A stretch of DNA of 64,000 nt from Ignavibacterium sp. (GTDB lineage: Bacteria > Bacteroidota > Ignavibacteria > Ignavibacteriales > Ignavibacteriaceae). Of the stretch, positions 48,547-57,343 are shown one piece after another (positions within the stretch are counted from its first letter, which is position 1; each line of letters opens with the position of its first letter). The notes under the pieces are model-generated. The model worked only from the letters and a program-made list of their open reading frames with translations, ran no database searches and had not been told where the DNA came from. Location: assembly GCF_025998815.1 (NCBI RefSeq), contig NZ_AP026678.1:930001-994000 (forward strand), in the 5' to 3' direction. A program made the translations under genes and the position numbers.

Positions 48547-50151
48547 ATGAAATCATTATTATTAATATTTTTTTTATCAGCATATACTTTAATTTCTTTT
48601 CCACAACACCTTCAAACTAAAAAAGAAATAAAGCCCGACTGGGAAGATGGATATCCTGAAGGTTGTACGACAATTACAGTTGGAAAGCTCGCCAGCTTTG
48701 ATGGAAGTGTTATGACATCTCATACTGATGACAGCCACAGAACCAGAAGCGAATTTGACATCGTGCCTCCAAAAACATTTAAACCAGGTACATTGAAAAC
48801 TCTCTACAAAAGAGTTCCGGATAATTCTAAAAAAATGCCTGCCTATAAGTTTGTTGAAACCGGAAAAATTCCTGAAGTTGAAAAAACCTTTGGATATATT
48901 AATACTGCTTATCCTTGTATAAATACCGAGCAACTTGCAATCGGAGAATCAACATTTGGTGGAAGACCGGAACTTGTTTCTGATAAGGGATTGATTGATT
49001 GCACTCAGCTTGTTACACTTATGGTTGAACGATGCTCAACTGCAAGAGATGCGATAAAAATGGCTGGAGAACTTTTAGGGAAATATGGTTGGAATGATGA
49101 AGGTGAGTGTCTCACAATTGCAGATCCAAATGAAGTCTGGATGTTCGAAGTGGTTGGTCCGGGTAAAGATAAAGTTGGAGCAGTTTGGGTTGCACAAAGA
49201 GTACCTGATGATCATATTTCAGTAAATGCTAATGCAAGTCGTATCAGACAAATTGATACAACCGATACAAACAATTTTATGTACTCAGAGAATGTATTTT
49301 CAGTTGCTTTAGAAAATGGTTGGTGGAACCCCAATCTTGGACCGTTTGAATTTTGTTATGCTTATGCTGATAGAAATTCACTTGCAGCCAGAAGAAGAGA
49401 ATGGAGAGTATTTGATTTAGTTGCTCCATCTCTAAAACTTGATCCAAATTCTGAAAATTACCCATTCTCAGTCAAACCTGATAAACCTGTCACTCTGGAA
49501 AAGATGGTTGAAATTTTTTCAGACTATTATGAAGGAACTGACTTCGATATGACAAAGAATCTTACTGTGACTGATGACAGCGGAAGAACAATTATTTCAC
49601 CATTGGCAAATCCACAAATGCCCTATGATATGAATAAGTTATTAAAAATAAACGGTGGATGGGGCTGGAGAGGAGAAAGAACAATAGCGCGATGGTATAC
49701 AATGTATGCAACTATTATTCAATGCAGAAGTTGGTTACCAAATGAAATAGGTGGTCTTGTATGGCTTGCGTGGGATAATGTTGCAACTTCAATCTACACA
49801 CCTCATTATTGCAGTATAACCAAAGTGCCCGAGACATCTTCTACACCGGGAAGAGAAAATGGATTTACAAAAAAATCTGCCTGGTGGGCATTTAATGCAA
49901 TGAGTTCTCTTGCCCATCAGCGTTGGGGCGATATGAGAAAAGATGTTCGTGCTGTTTGGGATCCCTGGCAAAAAGAATTGTTTGATAATCAAAATGCATT
50001 TGAACAGAAAGCTTTGGAACTACTTAAGAAGGATAAGAAACAAGCAATAAAATTTATTACGGACTATTGTTACGACTGGCAGGTAAAAGTGGTAGATCGC
50101 TGCTGGTTATTATTTGAAGAACTGATGACTAAATACGACGAATTATATTGA
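48547..50151 (+). CDS. C69-family dipeptidase, exported
   Basis: The 534-residue protein has a signal peptide (KSLLLIFFLSAYTLISFPQ) and the C69 N-terminal-nucleophile pattern PEGCTTITVGKLASFDGSV with Cys as the expected nucleophile, then SHTDDSHRT. The distance between the signal peptide and Cys suggests cleavage of a short propeptide. The ATG at 48547 follows AGGA; an in-frame TTG at 48523 lies before the signal peptide and is rejected. The 3' end overlaps the convergent SNF2-like gene by 9 bp. Confidence 0.88.
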   Translation: MKSLLLIFFLSAYTLISFPQHLQTKKEIKPDWEDGYPEGCTTITVGKLASFDGSVMTSHTDDSHRTRSEFDIVPPKTFKPGTLKTLYKRVPDNSKKMPAYKFVETGKIPEVEKTFGYINTAYPCINTEQLAIGESTFGGRPELVSDKGLIDCTQLVTLMVERCSTARDAIKMAGELLGKYGWNDEGECLTIADPNEVWMFEVVGPGKDKVGAVWVAQRVPDDHISVNANASRIRQIDTTDTNNFMYSENVFSVALENGWWNPNLGPFEFCYAYADRNSLAARRREWRVFDLVAPSLKLDPNSENYPFSVKPDKPVTLEKMVEIFSDYYEGTDFDMTKNLTVTDDSGRTIISPLANPQMPYDMNKLLKINGGWGWRGERTIARWYTMYATIIQCRSWLPNEIGGLVWLAWDNVATSIYTPHYCSITKVPETSSTPGRENGFTKKSAWWAFNAMSSLAHQRWGDMRKDVRAVWDPWQKELFDNQNAFEQKALELLKKDKKQAIKFITDYCYDWQVKVVDRCWLLFEELMTKYDELY

Positions 50152-52830
50152 TTTACTGACGGAAGTTCTCTTTGTTAGGAATTTGTAAATATATCCAAGC
50201 AATTGAATATAATTTGCAAGAAGGTATTTGTCTATAAATGTAATTCTGTTTGTTTCAATTTTTTCAATTTCACAATTTGCAAACAGCAGGCGTTTTGAAT
50301 TCTTTTCTTTATTCTGTGTAGTCAGCATTTCTTCGTAATCTGCTAAAGTAACTTTGTCAGACATTATACCCTTTGCCTGAAGTTCAAATTTGTATCTTCC
50401 CTTCTTAGCAAAACCAGTGATATAAAATGATGGTTCTTGTTTGATATCCAGTATTTCTATTTCCTTAAAGCCGATTGAATTCAAAACAAGCTGAACCATT
50501 TCTTTAAACTTTGATAAATCTGTTTGTTCAATGAATGCAACTAACTCTTCATATAATTCTTTAGCACTTTCATCATCTGTAACCGAATGACCGAAAAATT
50601 TTAACCATTGAGATGCGGGAATCATATCAGCAATAACCTCATTCTTTACAAATTCAAATACATCTTTGTGAAGTAATCCTTTTGTTTGCAGAAAATATTT
50701 TAAATCTTCTTCAAAGGTATTTTTAATATAATAGTCGTATACAACTATTTTATTATTCCTTGGTTGTTCAAGTTTGAGCTCGGTCTCGTTTTGCCAATTT
50801 ATTACAGGATTCCACCATTGATCAAAATTAACAATGTAAGAGATTTTACTTAAATCAATAGAGAGCTTTGCAGGTTTGAGATTCGTTATCAGAGCACAAA
50901 TTTCTTTTCTGTTATAAAAGTCTTCTACAGATTTTTTTATCTCGTCAATGGTTGCACCATTTTTAATCATCACAAATTTCAAATCATTGTTTGTCAATAC
51001 CTGATCCAGTTTCTTTAATCCGTTTTCATCGTACTGAGTAAAGATCAATGCTTTCCTTCTGTTTCTGGATATTGATACAAGTTGTTCTATCAGGTGAGTT
51101 GCTTTTGAACTGATGTTTCTGAATGATGAGAAATTTAAAATCTGCTTGAGTTTATGAATCAAAGTAAAAATATTGGACTGAAATTTAAATGGATTCATCG
51201 TCTCGAAAGTTTTTATCAATTCATCTTTAGCCGAATTAACTGCTTCTTCATATTCAAAAACCTGCATTTCATCGAGTTCAAACCAGATTTCTTTTCTTAT
51301 TGTTTCTGAATCTGATTTAATTGAATCAATATTTCTTCCGAGATAACTGAACTTAACTTTGCTTCCGAAATCAAATTCATTCAGCAAGGTTTCATTAATT
51401 CCTTCACTGGCAATATCGGATGTTACCCAGAAATACTGTGGTTCAATTTTATTAATAATCTGATCTATCACTTCTTTCGAAGTAAAACCAGCGATCATAT
51501 CATCCAGAATAACCAAATCAAATCGTCTTAATTTTTTAAGAAGCTCAAAGGAATCTGAGCCTAATTTATTGATGGGTAAAAATGTTAAGTGAGTTTGTCT
51601 TTCAGGATTTTCTTTTTCCGGGGAGATAATAGTGTAATGAAGATCGTGAAATTTTCTTAGCAGAATACTTTCCCATCCAAAATCATATTCAAACTTCTTT
51701 CCGATAGATGAATCAAATAATTTCTTATCCTGAGTAATACACAAAACAGAATTAACATTTCCTGTTCGAAGTAGAAACTTTGCAGCAGCTAACAACTGAG
51801 TCTTTTTATCAATTCCAAGTTCATCAGCGAGAATTGCAAAATTATGTTCTGTTAAAAACTTAGCACCTTCAATTTCGTGTTCTCTCAGGAAGTTAAGCTG
51901 ATTAACTACATCTTCCCATTTCAAATCAACAATTGGTGATAAAATATGTTTAATTTTATCAGACAGTGAACTATGCTCAGAACCTAATACATCAATTACT
52001 TCTGCTTTAGTTTCATATTGTGAGAAATTAATTTTTTGAGTTGATGTTTTATTCAACTCAAATTTTGCTTTTGAAATTTTTGGTATTGAATCTATAGAAG
52101 TCTTAAAGTCATAGATTGGTGTTATTTCCAAATCAATAATTGGAATAATTCTGGTTGAGGTAATAGTGTTGAATATATTTTCAACGCCTGGGACTTTGAT
52201 CTTATAAATTTTGGGTGTCTTAATTTTATCAACTTCAAATTTTTGCCACAAATTTTTCTGATCAATATCAAAGGAAACAGATTGCTCATCAAGTAAATCA
52301 ATTTTGATTATCTCCGGAATCATCTCAGCCAGATAATCTTTTATCAGCGGCTGTCTTATTAGCATCGGCATTTCTTTAAGAGAAGGTAAAGAGATAGCAA
52401 ACTGCTTTTGAATAATTTTCGGTGCTTCCGGAATATAAATTTTTGATTTGTTAATTACCGTAGTTTCTAAATTGAATTCATAAGATTGGACTTCAGCTTT
52501 TTTATTACAAACAAAAATGTCGCTTTTATCAATAACTTTTTGTTTCGGAATTGTGAAGAAAACCATATAGCTTCTTGCCTTCTGGTTAAATTCCGGAAAC
52601 TTAATCTGTGGCAATTCTGGCTCAGTAAAATTAAACTTAAATTTTACAGCCAATGGTGGACGAAGTTTATCGAACTCTACGAGATAAGGGTCTTCAAATG
52701 TGCGGACTTTTGGAATTTCTATTTTTTTATTTACTGGCGGACGAAGCCATTTGTTGAATTGAAATTCATCACGAACCTCAATCTTTGAGATTGAGGTCGC
52801 TAATTTTTTTCTGGCTTGTCTTACAACCAA
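50143..52830 (-). CDS. Large protein with degenerate SNF2-like ATPase and possible nuclease-fold C-terminus
   Basis: The 895-residue protein starts at a TTG (52830), 3 bp after the upstream gene. Residues 20-290 are an unusual Pro- and Ile-rich stretch (repeated hydrophobic-P-hydrophobic units). About 310-730 resembles a SNF2/SWI2 helicase core: ILADELGIDKKTQ in place of ADEMGLGKTxQ, VILDDMIAGF in place of DEAH, and YIVNFDQWWNPVINWQ like the SNF2 C-terminal signature, but the arginine-finger motif reads ETELKLEQ. ATPase activity is therefore doubtful. Near residues 780-850, GRYKFELQAKG and TLADYEEML recall Mrr-type restriction-endonuclease folds. The function is unknown. Confidence 0.55.
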   Translation of the reverse strand: MVVRQARKKLATSISKIEVRDEFQFNKWLRPPVNKKIEIPKVRTFEDPYLVEFDKLRPPLAVKFKFNFTEPELPQIKFPEFNQKARSYMVFFTIPKQKVIDKSDIFVCNKKAEVQSYEFNLETTVINKSKIYIPEAPKIIQKQFAISLPSLKEMPMLIRQPLIKDYLAEMIPEIIKIDLLDEQSVSFDIDQKNLWQKFEVDKIKTPKIYKIKVPGVENIFNTITSTRIIPIIDLEITPIYDFKTSIDSIPKISKAKFELNKTSTQKINFSQYETKAEVIDVLGSEHSSLSDKIKHILSPIVDLKWEDVVNQLNFLREHEIEGAKFLTEHNFAILADELGIDKKTQLLAAAKFLLRTGNVNSVLCITQDKKLFDSSIGKKFEYDFGWESILLRKFHDLHYTIISPEKENPERQTHLTFLPINKLGSDSFELLKKLRRFDLVILDDMIAGFTSKEVIDQIINKIEPQYFWVTSDIASEGINETLLNEFDFGSKVKFSYLGRNIDSIKSDSETIRKEIWFELDEMQVFEYEEAVNSAKDELIKTFETMNPFKFQSNIFTLIHKLKQILNFSSFRNISSKATHLIEQLVSISRNRRKALIFTQYDENGLKKLDQVLTNNDLKFVMIKNGATIDEIKKSVEDFYNRKEICALITNLKPAKLSIDLSKISYIVNFDQWWNPVINWQNETELKLEQPRNNKIVVYDYYIKNTFEEDLKYFLQTKGLLHKDVFEFVKNEVIADMIPASQWLKFFGHSVTDDESAKELYEELVAFIEQTDLSKFKEMVQLVLNSIGFKEIEILDIKQEPSFYITGFAKKGRYKFELQAKGIMSDKVTLADYEEMLTTQNKEKNSKRLLFANCEIEKIETNRITFIDKYLLANYIQLLGYIYKFLTKRTSVSKSI

Positions 52831-52832
52831 TT

Positions 52833-53366
52833 TTAGTCACCTGTTCTTTGAGATTGAACCTGTTCACAAGCTAGTTTCAGTCTCTCAAATGGTTCGGAAA
52901 GGTTTCTTGATTCAGCTATCTTTTCTAGTTTTTCTTTTATAGACTGTAATTCTTCTTCAAACTTCTTAGCACTTTCAAGATATGCTTTTGCACTACCGTT
53001 CATCGGAGTATTAAGCGGAATGAGAACTGTATTCCCTTTCGCTTTGCTGCTCTCGTCATTCACAATTCTTACTACTCTTATTCCCTGTTTATTGTTTGCA
53101 CTTAAGAAAAGAGGATCTTTTACCAGAATCATATCAACTTGTTCGTTGATTGCATTCAACAAAGGAATTGCAATTAATTCGACAAGTACATGCTCAAGCA
53201 AAACATCACCGTACAAAGTTTTCTGAAAACTTGTTGGTTTAATCGGTGCTGTAACCCTGAATTCAAGTGGTTTGGTTTCTGCATCTGTAACTAAAACAGC
53301 ACCCATAATGCCTCCGTTATCGGGCAAATTATAAGTCTCAAGAAAAGCTAATTTTGCGATATCCAT
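52833..53366 (-). CDS. Conserved-looking small protein of unknown function, partner of the SNF2-like gene
   Basis: The 177-residue protein shows no recognised family. It has a beta-rich N-terminal part (NGGIMGAVLVTDAETKPLEF, then VTAPIKPTSFQKTLYG) and an amphipathic C-terminal coiled coil (KKFEEELQSIKEKLEKIAES). The stop lies two bases before the TTG of the downstream gene, implying co-translation and a functional pair. No signal peptide or membrane helix was seen. The gene begins 121 bp from a perfect 18-bp palindrome. Confidence 0.75.
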   Translation of the reverse strand: MDIAKLAFLETYNLPDNGGIMGAVLVTDAETKPLEFRVTAPIKPTSFQKTLYGDVLLEHVLVELIAIPLLNAINEQVDMILVKDPLFLSANNKQGIRVVRIVNDESSKAKGNTVLIPLNTPMNGSAKAYLESAKKFEEELQSIKEKLEKIAESRNLSEPFERLKLACEQVQSQRTGD

Positions 53367-53840
53367 TTTAATCCTCTTTGAAAAATTTGTTCGATATTTA
53401 TGGTTTATTTTTGCATATTCAATGCCAAATTAAGAATCACTACATCAACTCTTAATATTAAATATTCCTCGAATTCTTTTAAAATATCAGTCAATATTGA
53501 CTGACAGATTTGTCGCCATTTTTTTTGAAATTACTTTAGTTTCAATTCTTTTTATGTACGATGAATAATTTTGCAATGATTACTTAATTTCATTTTAGAT
53601 TTTACACATCGGGTCGTTTATAGTTTCCCGAAGCTCAACTCCAAATTCGTTATGAAGATTTGAAATAATTTGTAAGTTTTACCGAGCTTCAAAAATTAAA
53701 TCTCTGAATAAATGATATTAACATATGGTATTTGCTCTTTGTCAAGTGATTTTAATTACAATCCTGATTAAAAGTTCTTGCTTTATAATTAAGTGATATG
53801 TAAGTTTATGTAGACTAAATCTAAATAGTTTGGAAAAAAG
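53367..53840. other. 474-bp non-coding divergent region
   Basis: No plausible gene was found here. It contains the 18-bp palindrome at 53487-53504, a TATAAT box at 53784-53789 that could serve feoA, and a small TAGA-CTAAA-TCTA dyad at 53811-53823 just before feoA. No canonical 19-bp Fur box was recognised. The remainder is AT-rich with no obvious hairpin terminators. Confidence 0.6.
53487..53504. promoter_or_regulatory. Perfect 18-bp palindrome, candidate operator
   Basis: TCAGTCAATATTGACTGA is its own reverse complement over 18 bases with no central gap. It lies about 121 bp upstream of the 177-residue gene and about 336 bp upstream of feoA, so it is nearer the SNF2-like pair. Gap-free dyads of this size usually bind dimeric repressors; the cognate protein is unknown. 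Confidence 0.55.
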
Positions 53841-54062
53841 ATGAAAACAGCTGCAGAATTAAAACACGGAGAAAAAGCAAGAATATCTGATATAAATTCA
53901 GATAATCCTTCTTACAAGAGATTAATTGAAATTGGATTTACACCTGGACAAGAAATAGAACTTGTGAACACTTCTGTGTTCGATGATCCAATGGCTTTTT
54001 CGATCAGAGGAACTTTAATTGCTATAAGAAGAAATGAAGCTGACTGTATAATTTTGTCATGA
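53841..54062 (+). CDS. feoA: FeoA, ferrous iron transport accessory protein
   Basis: The 73-residue SH3-like protein has the pattern LIEIGFTPGQEIELVNTSVFDDPMA and IRRNEADCI, typical of FeoA. It modulates FeoB. The stop overlaps the feoB start (ATGA), so the pair is translationally coupled. Confidence 0.93.
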   Translation: MKTAAELKHGEKARISDINSDNPSYKRLIEIGFTPGQEIELVNTSVFDDPMAFSIRGTLIAIRRNEADCIILS

Positions 54063-56080
54063 ACATTGATGTTGCTAAGCGAATTCCTCTGATAACTCTT
54101 GTCGGTCCTCCTAACTCTGGTAAAACTACTCTATTCAATTACCTTAGTGGTAAAAATTTTAAAACTGTAAATTATCCCGGCTCAACAGTAGAATATTATA
54201 CATGCAAAATTCAGGATAAATATAATATTGAAGCCAATCTTCTCGACTCTCCCGGAATTATTTCACTCAACCCAAATTCACCTGATGAAGAAGTTACAGT
54301 TAATTCTTTATATAATCATCCGGAATTTGGTGTCCCTGATTTAGTAATTGCCACTGCTGATTCAAGCCAGCTATCACGTCATTTACTTTTAACAAAACAA
54401 TTGTTGACTGCTGGGTTTCGGGTTATACTAGTTCTTACAATGCGAGACTTACTAGAAAAAAAAGGATTAAAAGTAAATACCGATAAACTATCTAAACTTC
54501 TTCGTTGTGATGTTGTAACAGTAAACGGTAGAACCGGTGTTGGCATTGATGATTTGATTCTTAAAATAGAAAAAAATCTAAAAGGAGTTACGAATAATCA
54601 TTTTCAACCTTATACACTTTCAAATGAATTAAGCAAAGAAAATTTAATCACTCTTTACTCAGAGATTGAAGATTTAACACGTGCAGTAATTGAACCAATC
54701 GAAACTCCTGACCTGGAAAAGATTAATAAAGAATTGAAAATACTTAATCCGGTTTTAACAGAGCCAAGTTTGCAGCCGGATTTATTCACATTAAAACTTG
54801 ATCGAATTCTTTTACACAGAAGATACGGATTATTATTTTTCTTCCTTATAATGACTACCATGTTTACATCCATCTTCTGGCTCGCTGATCCTTTCATGAC
54901 AATGGTTGATGATTTCTTTTCCTATATGGCACAAACTTCTTCAGAACTTTTAGGTAATACATGGTATTCTCATCTAATTAGTGATGGTTTGATAAGTGGT
55001 ACCGGTTCTGTGTTAGTTTTTCTTCCTCAGATTTTAATTCTATTTCTAATTCTCGGTTTGCTTGAAGATACAGGTTACCTTGCACGAGGTGCAATGATGA
55101 TTGACAAACCGTTATCCAAAATCGGATTAAATGGAAAATCATTTGTGCCTATGCTATCCGGCTTTGCTTGTGCAATTCCTGCGATGCTTGCTGCCAGAAC
55201 AATTTCAAATAAGCGTGAAAGATTGTTAACAATTTTTATTATTCCGCTAATGAGTTGTAGTGCGAGATTGCCAGTATATGTTTTGTTAGTTGCATTCTTA
55301 ACTCCATCTGATAAACCTTGGTTTGGTGGAATACTGCTTGCTTCAATTTATCTGTTTAGTATAATTAGCTCAATTATTGTTGCATCATTGATAAATAAAT
55401 TCAGTAAGAAGCTCATAAAAGCTGAAGATAATTCTTCTTTCATACTTGAGTTACCAGCTTACAGAATTCCTAAACTTAAAGTTGTGTTGAAAAATTCTTA
55501 CATCAATGCATTGCATTATATTAAAAGAGCCGGACCAATTATTCTGTTACTTTCGTTGATAATCTGGTTTTTAACATATATGCCTAATCATTCTCCTCAG
55601 ATTGATGCGACTGGATTAAACCAAGAAGAAATTATTCAATTAGAAAAATCGGAAAGATTGGCAACATCATATGCTGCGGAGCTTGGAAAATTCATTCAAC
55701 CAATTATGGCCCCGTTAGGTATGGATTGGAGAATCGGTGTTTCGTTAATTGCAGCTTTTGCAGCACGAGAGGTTTTCGTTTCATCACTTGCTTTGATTTT
55801 CAGAGTTACAGATGATGAGAATATTCAATCATCACTATTAACTGCAATGCAAACGGCTACTAATCAGGAAACAGGTGAACCATTATTTACTACTGCAACG
55901 GTAATCGGACTTGTGGTTTTCTTTGTATTTGCTTTGCAATGTATTTCTACAATTGCAGTTTCAAGAAAAGAAACCGGTGGTTGGAGAATTCCGATTCTTC
56001 AATTAATAATTTTTACTTCAACAGCTTATTTGTTTACATTAATTACAGTGAATGGACTAAGATTGTTAGGCATTAATTAG
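54059..56080 (+). CDS. feoB: FeoB, ferrous iron transporter
   Basis: The 673-residue protein has an N-terminal G domain (G1 GPPNSGKTTLFN, G3 LLDSPGI) followed by a transmembrane pore with about eight to ten helices (GFACAIPAMLAARTI, LMSCSARLPVYVLL with a conserved Cys, AAFAAREVFVSSLAL). It imports Fe2+ across the inner membrane. The G4 motif is TMRD (residues 127-130) rather than the usual NxxD. The neighbouring fur-family gene suggests iron-responsive control. Confidence 0.95.
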   Translation: MNIDVAKRIPLITLVGPPNSGKTTLFNYLSGKNFKTVNYPGSTVEYYTCKIQDKYNIEANLLDSPGIISLNPNSPDEEVTVNSLYNHPEFGVPDLVIATADSSQLSRHLLLTKQLLTAGFRVILVLTMRDLLEKKGLKVNTDKLSKLLRCDVVTVNGRTGVGIDDLILKIEKNLKGVTNNHFQPYTLSNELSKENLITLYSEIEDLTRAVIEPIETPDLEKINKELKILNPVLTEPSLQPDLFTLKLDRILLHRRYGLLFFFLIMTTMFTSIFWLADPFMTMVDDFFSYMAQTSSELLGNTWYSHLISDGLISGTGSVLVFLPQILILFLILGLLEDTGYLARGAMMIDKPLSKIGLNGKSFVPMLSGFACAIPAMLAARTISNKRERLLTIFIIPLMSCSARLPVYVLLVAFLTPSDKPWFGGILLASIYLFSIISSIIVASLINKFSKKLIKAEDNSSFILELPAYRIPKLKVVLKNSYINALHYIKRAGPIILLLSLIIWFLTYMPNHSPQIDATGLNQEEIIQLEKSERLATSYAAELGKFIQPIMAPLGMDWRIGVSLIAAFAAREVFVSSLALIFRVTDDENIQSSLLTAMQTATNQETGEPLFTTATVIGLVVFFVFALQCISTIAVSRKETGGWRIPILQLIIFTSTAYLFTLITVNGLRLLGIN

Positions 56081-56145
56081 TTCGAGGTTTACCTTGATAA
56101 AACTATTCAGCTCATTTATTTTTAAGTGCAATTAAAAAAAAGAAA

Positions 56146-56592
56146 ATGAAGAACGAAAAAGCTGAAGAAATTTTCCGCAAATTTCTTAAACAGGGCAAAA
56201 ACAGAATAACACCCGAAAGATTTGAAGTACTTGAATATGCTCTTGAACACGAAGGTCACTTTGGTGCAGATGATCTTTACATTAAAATGAAAAATGCAAA
56301 ATCCAGAGTTTCAAGAGCTACAGTTTATAATACTTTGGAGTTGTTAGTTCAGTGCGACTTAATTTCCAAAAGAAATTTTGGTGATAACATTACCCGTTAT
56401 GAAAGCAATTATAAAAAACAAACACACGACCACTTAATTTGTGTTGACTGCGGAAAGATTGTAGAATTCTCAGACCCGCGCATCAAAAAACTTCCGGAAC
56501 AAATAAGTGATGATTTAGGATTTGAATTTGATAGTTATTCGTTTAATATTTTTGCCAGATGTAAGAATAGAAAGAATTGTAAAAACCAATAA
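56146..56592 (+). CDS. Fur-family metal-dependent regulator
   Basis: The 148-residue protein has an N-terminal winged helix (ITPERFEVLEYAL, SRATVYNTLELL) and a dimerisation domain with HDHLICVDCGKIVEF. Two Cys pairs, CVDC and CKNRKNC, should hold a structural zinc. It follows feoB, so it is probably the iron sensor Fur or a close relative; PerR or Zur cannot be excluded. Confidence 0.88.
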   Translation: MKNEKAEEIFRKFLKQGKNRITPERFEVLEYALEHEGHFGADDLYIKMKNAKSRVSRATVYNTLELLVQCDLISKRNFGDNITRYESNYKKQTHDHLICVDCGKIVEFSDPRIKKLPEQISDDLGFEFDSYSFNIFARCKNRKNCKNQ

Positions 56593-56615
56593 ACACTCTT
56601 TAAAAAATTTTACCA

Positions 56616-57329
56616 ATGAAAAAAACGAAGTATCCTTTAAGCTGGTCCAAAAAAGATTTTTCAATTAAAATCTTTTGTTCTATCCCGAATATTGCTACAG
56701 GAATTTTAGTACGTGCAGGCGACGCAAATATTGTTATTGATCCCGGAGATGGAATTTTGCGAGACCTGAATAAAGAGTTAACAGTTGAACAGATAAAATC
56801 TATCTCAGATGTTTTCGTAACACACGGACATCACGATCATGTCGGTGGTGTTTGGTCTTTGCTCACTTACCTCCGTGTAATGAATAAAAAAACTCCGCTG
56901 ACAATTTACTATCCCAAAGGTTGTATTGAGATCGAACATATTCATAACGCATTTGTAAAAGTCTATCAGGATTCACTTCCTTACATTATCAAACTTAAAG
57001 AAATAGATGGTAAATCTGTTGTTACAAGTAAAAAAGTTCGTATTAAACCATTTGAAGTGATTCATAAAGAAATTTTGAATGATGGTAGAGGAAAAAGACA
57101 AGTGCCAGCGTTGGGATATAATTTTTCTTATAACAAGATGAAAATCTGTTATGGTGGTGATACTGCTTATTGCGAAACTTTAGTGCGAAGTGCTAAAGGT
57201 GCTGATCTCGCAATTATCGAAGCCGGTCACGGTGAAGAAGAATCAGACGATATGCATATGTCTTTCAAAGAAGCAAAATCAATTGGCGAAACCGCAAAAG
57301 AATATTTTTTAGTTCATGTTCCCGAATAA
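56616..57329 (+). CDS. Metallo-beta-lactamase fold hydrolase (RNase Z-like)
   Basis: The 237-residue protein has the dinuclear metal motif THGHHDHVGG, then YGGDTAYCETL, a DLAIIEAGHG stretch and a final FLVHVPE. The spacing of these motifs resembles RNase Z/ElaC-type enzymes. It begins 24 bp after fur and ends just before the PD40 protein, so it is likely cytoplasmic and co-transcribed. The exact substrate is not determinable. Confidence 0.82.
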   Translation: MKKTKYPLSWSKKDFSIKIFCSIPNIATGILVRAGDANIVIDPGDGILRDLNKELTVEQIKSISDVFVTHGHHDHVGGVWSLLTYLRVMNKKTPLTIYYPKGCIEIEHIHNAFVKVYQDSLPYIIKLKEIDGKSVVTSKKVRIKPFEVIHKEILNDGRGKRQVPALGYNFSYNKMKICYGGDTAYCETLVRSAKGADLAIIEAGHGEEESDDMHMSFKEAKSIGETAKEYFLVHVPE

Positions 57330-57343
57330 TTATGGAGTATTTA

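Noticed and set aside
50143-53366. Known defence system such as DISARM, BREX or type I restriction
   Set aside because: None of the companion genes (methylase, protease, BrxC-like ATPase, specificity subunit) is present; assignment would be speculation.
53367-53840. Classical Fur box upstream of feoA
   Set aside because: No GATAATGATAATCATTATC-like 19-mer was found; only the unrelated 18-bp palindrome and a weak TAGA-TCTA dyad.
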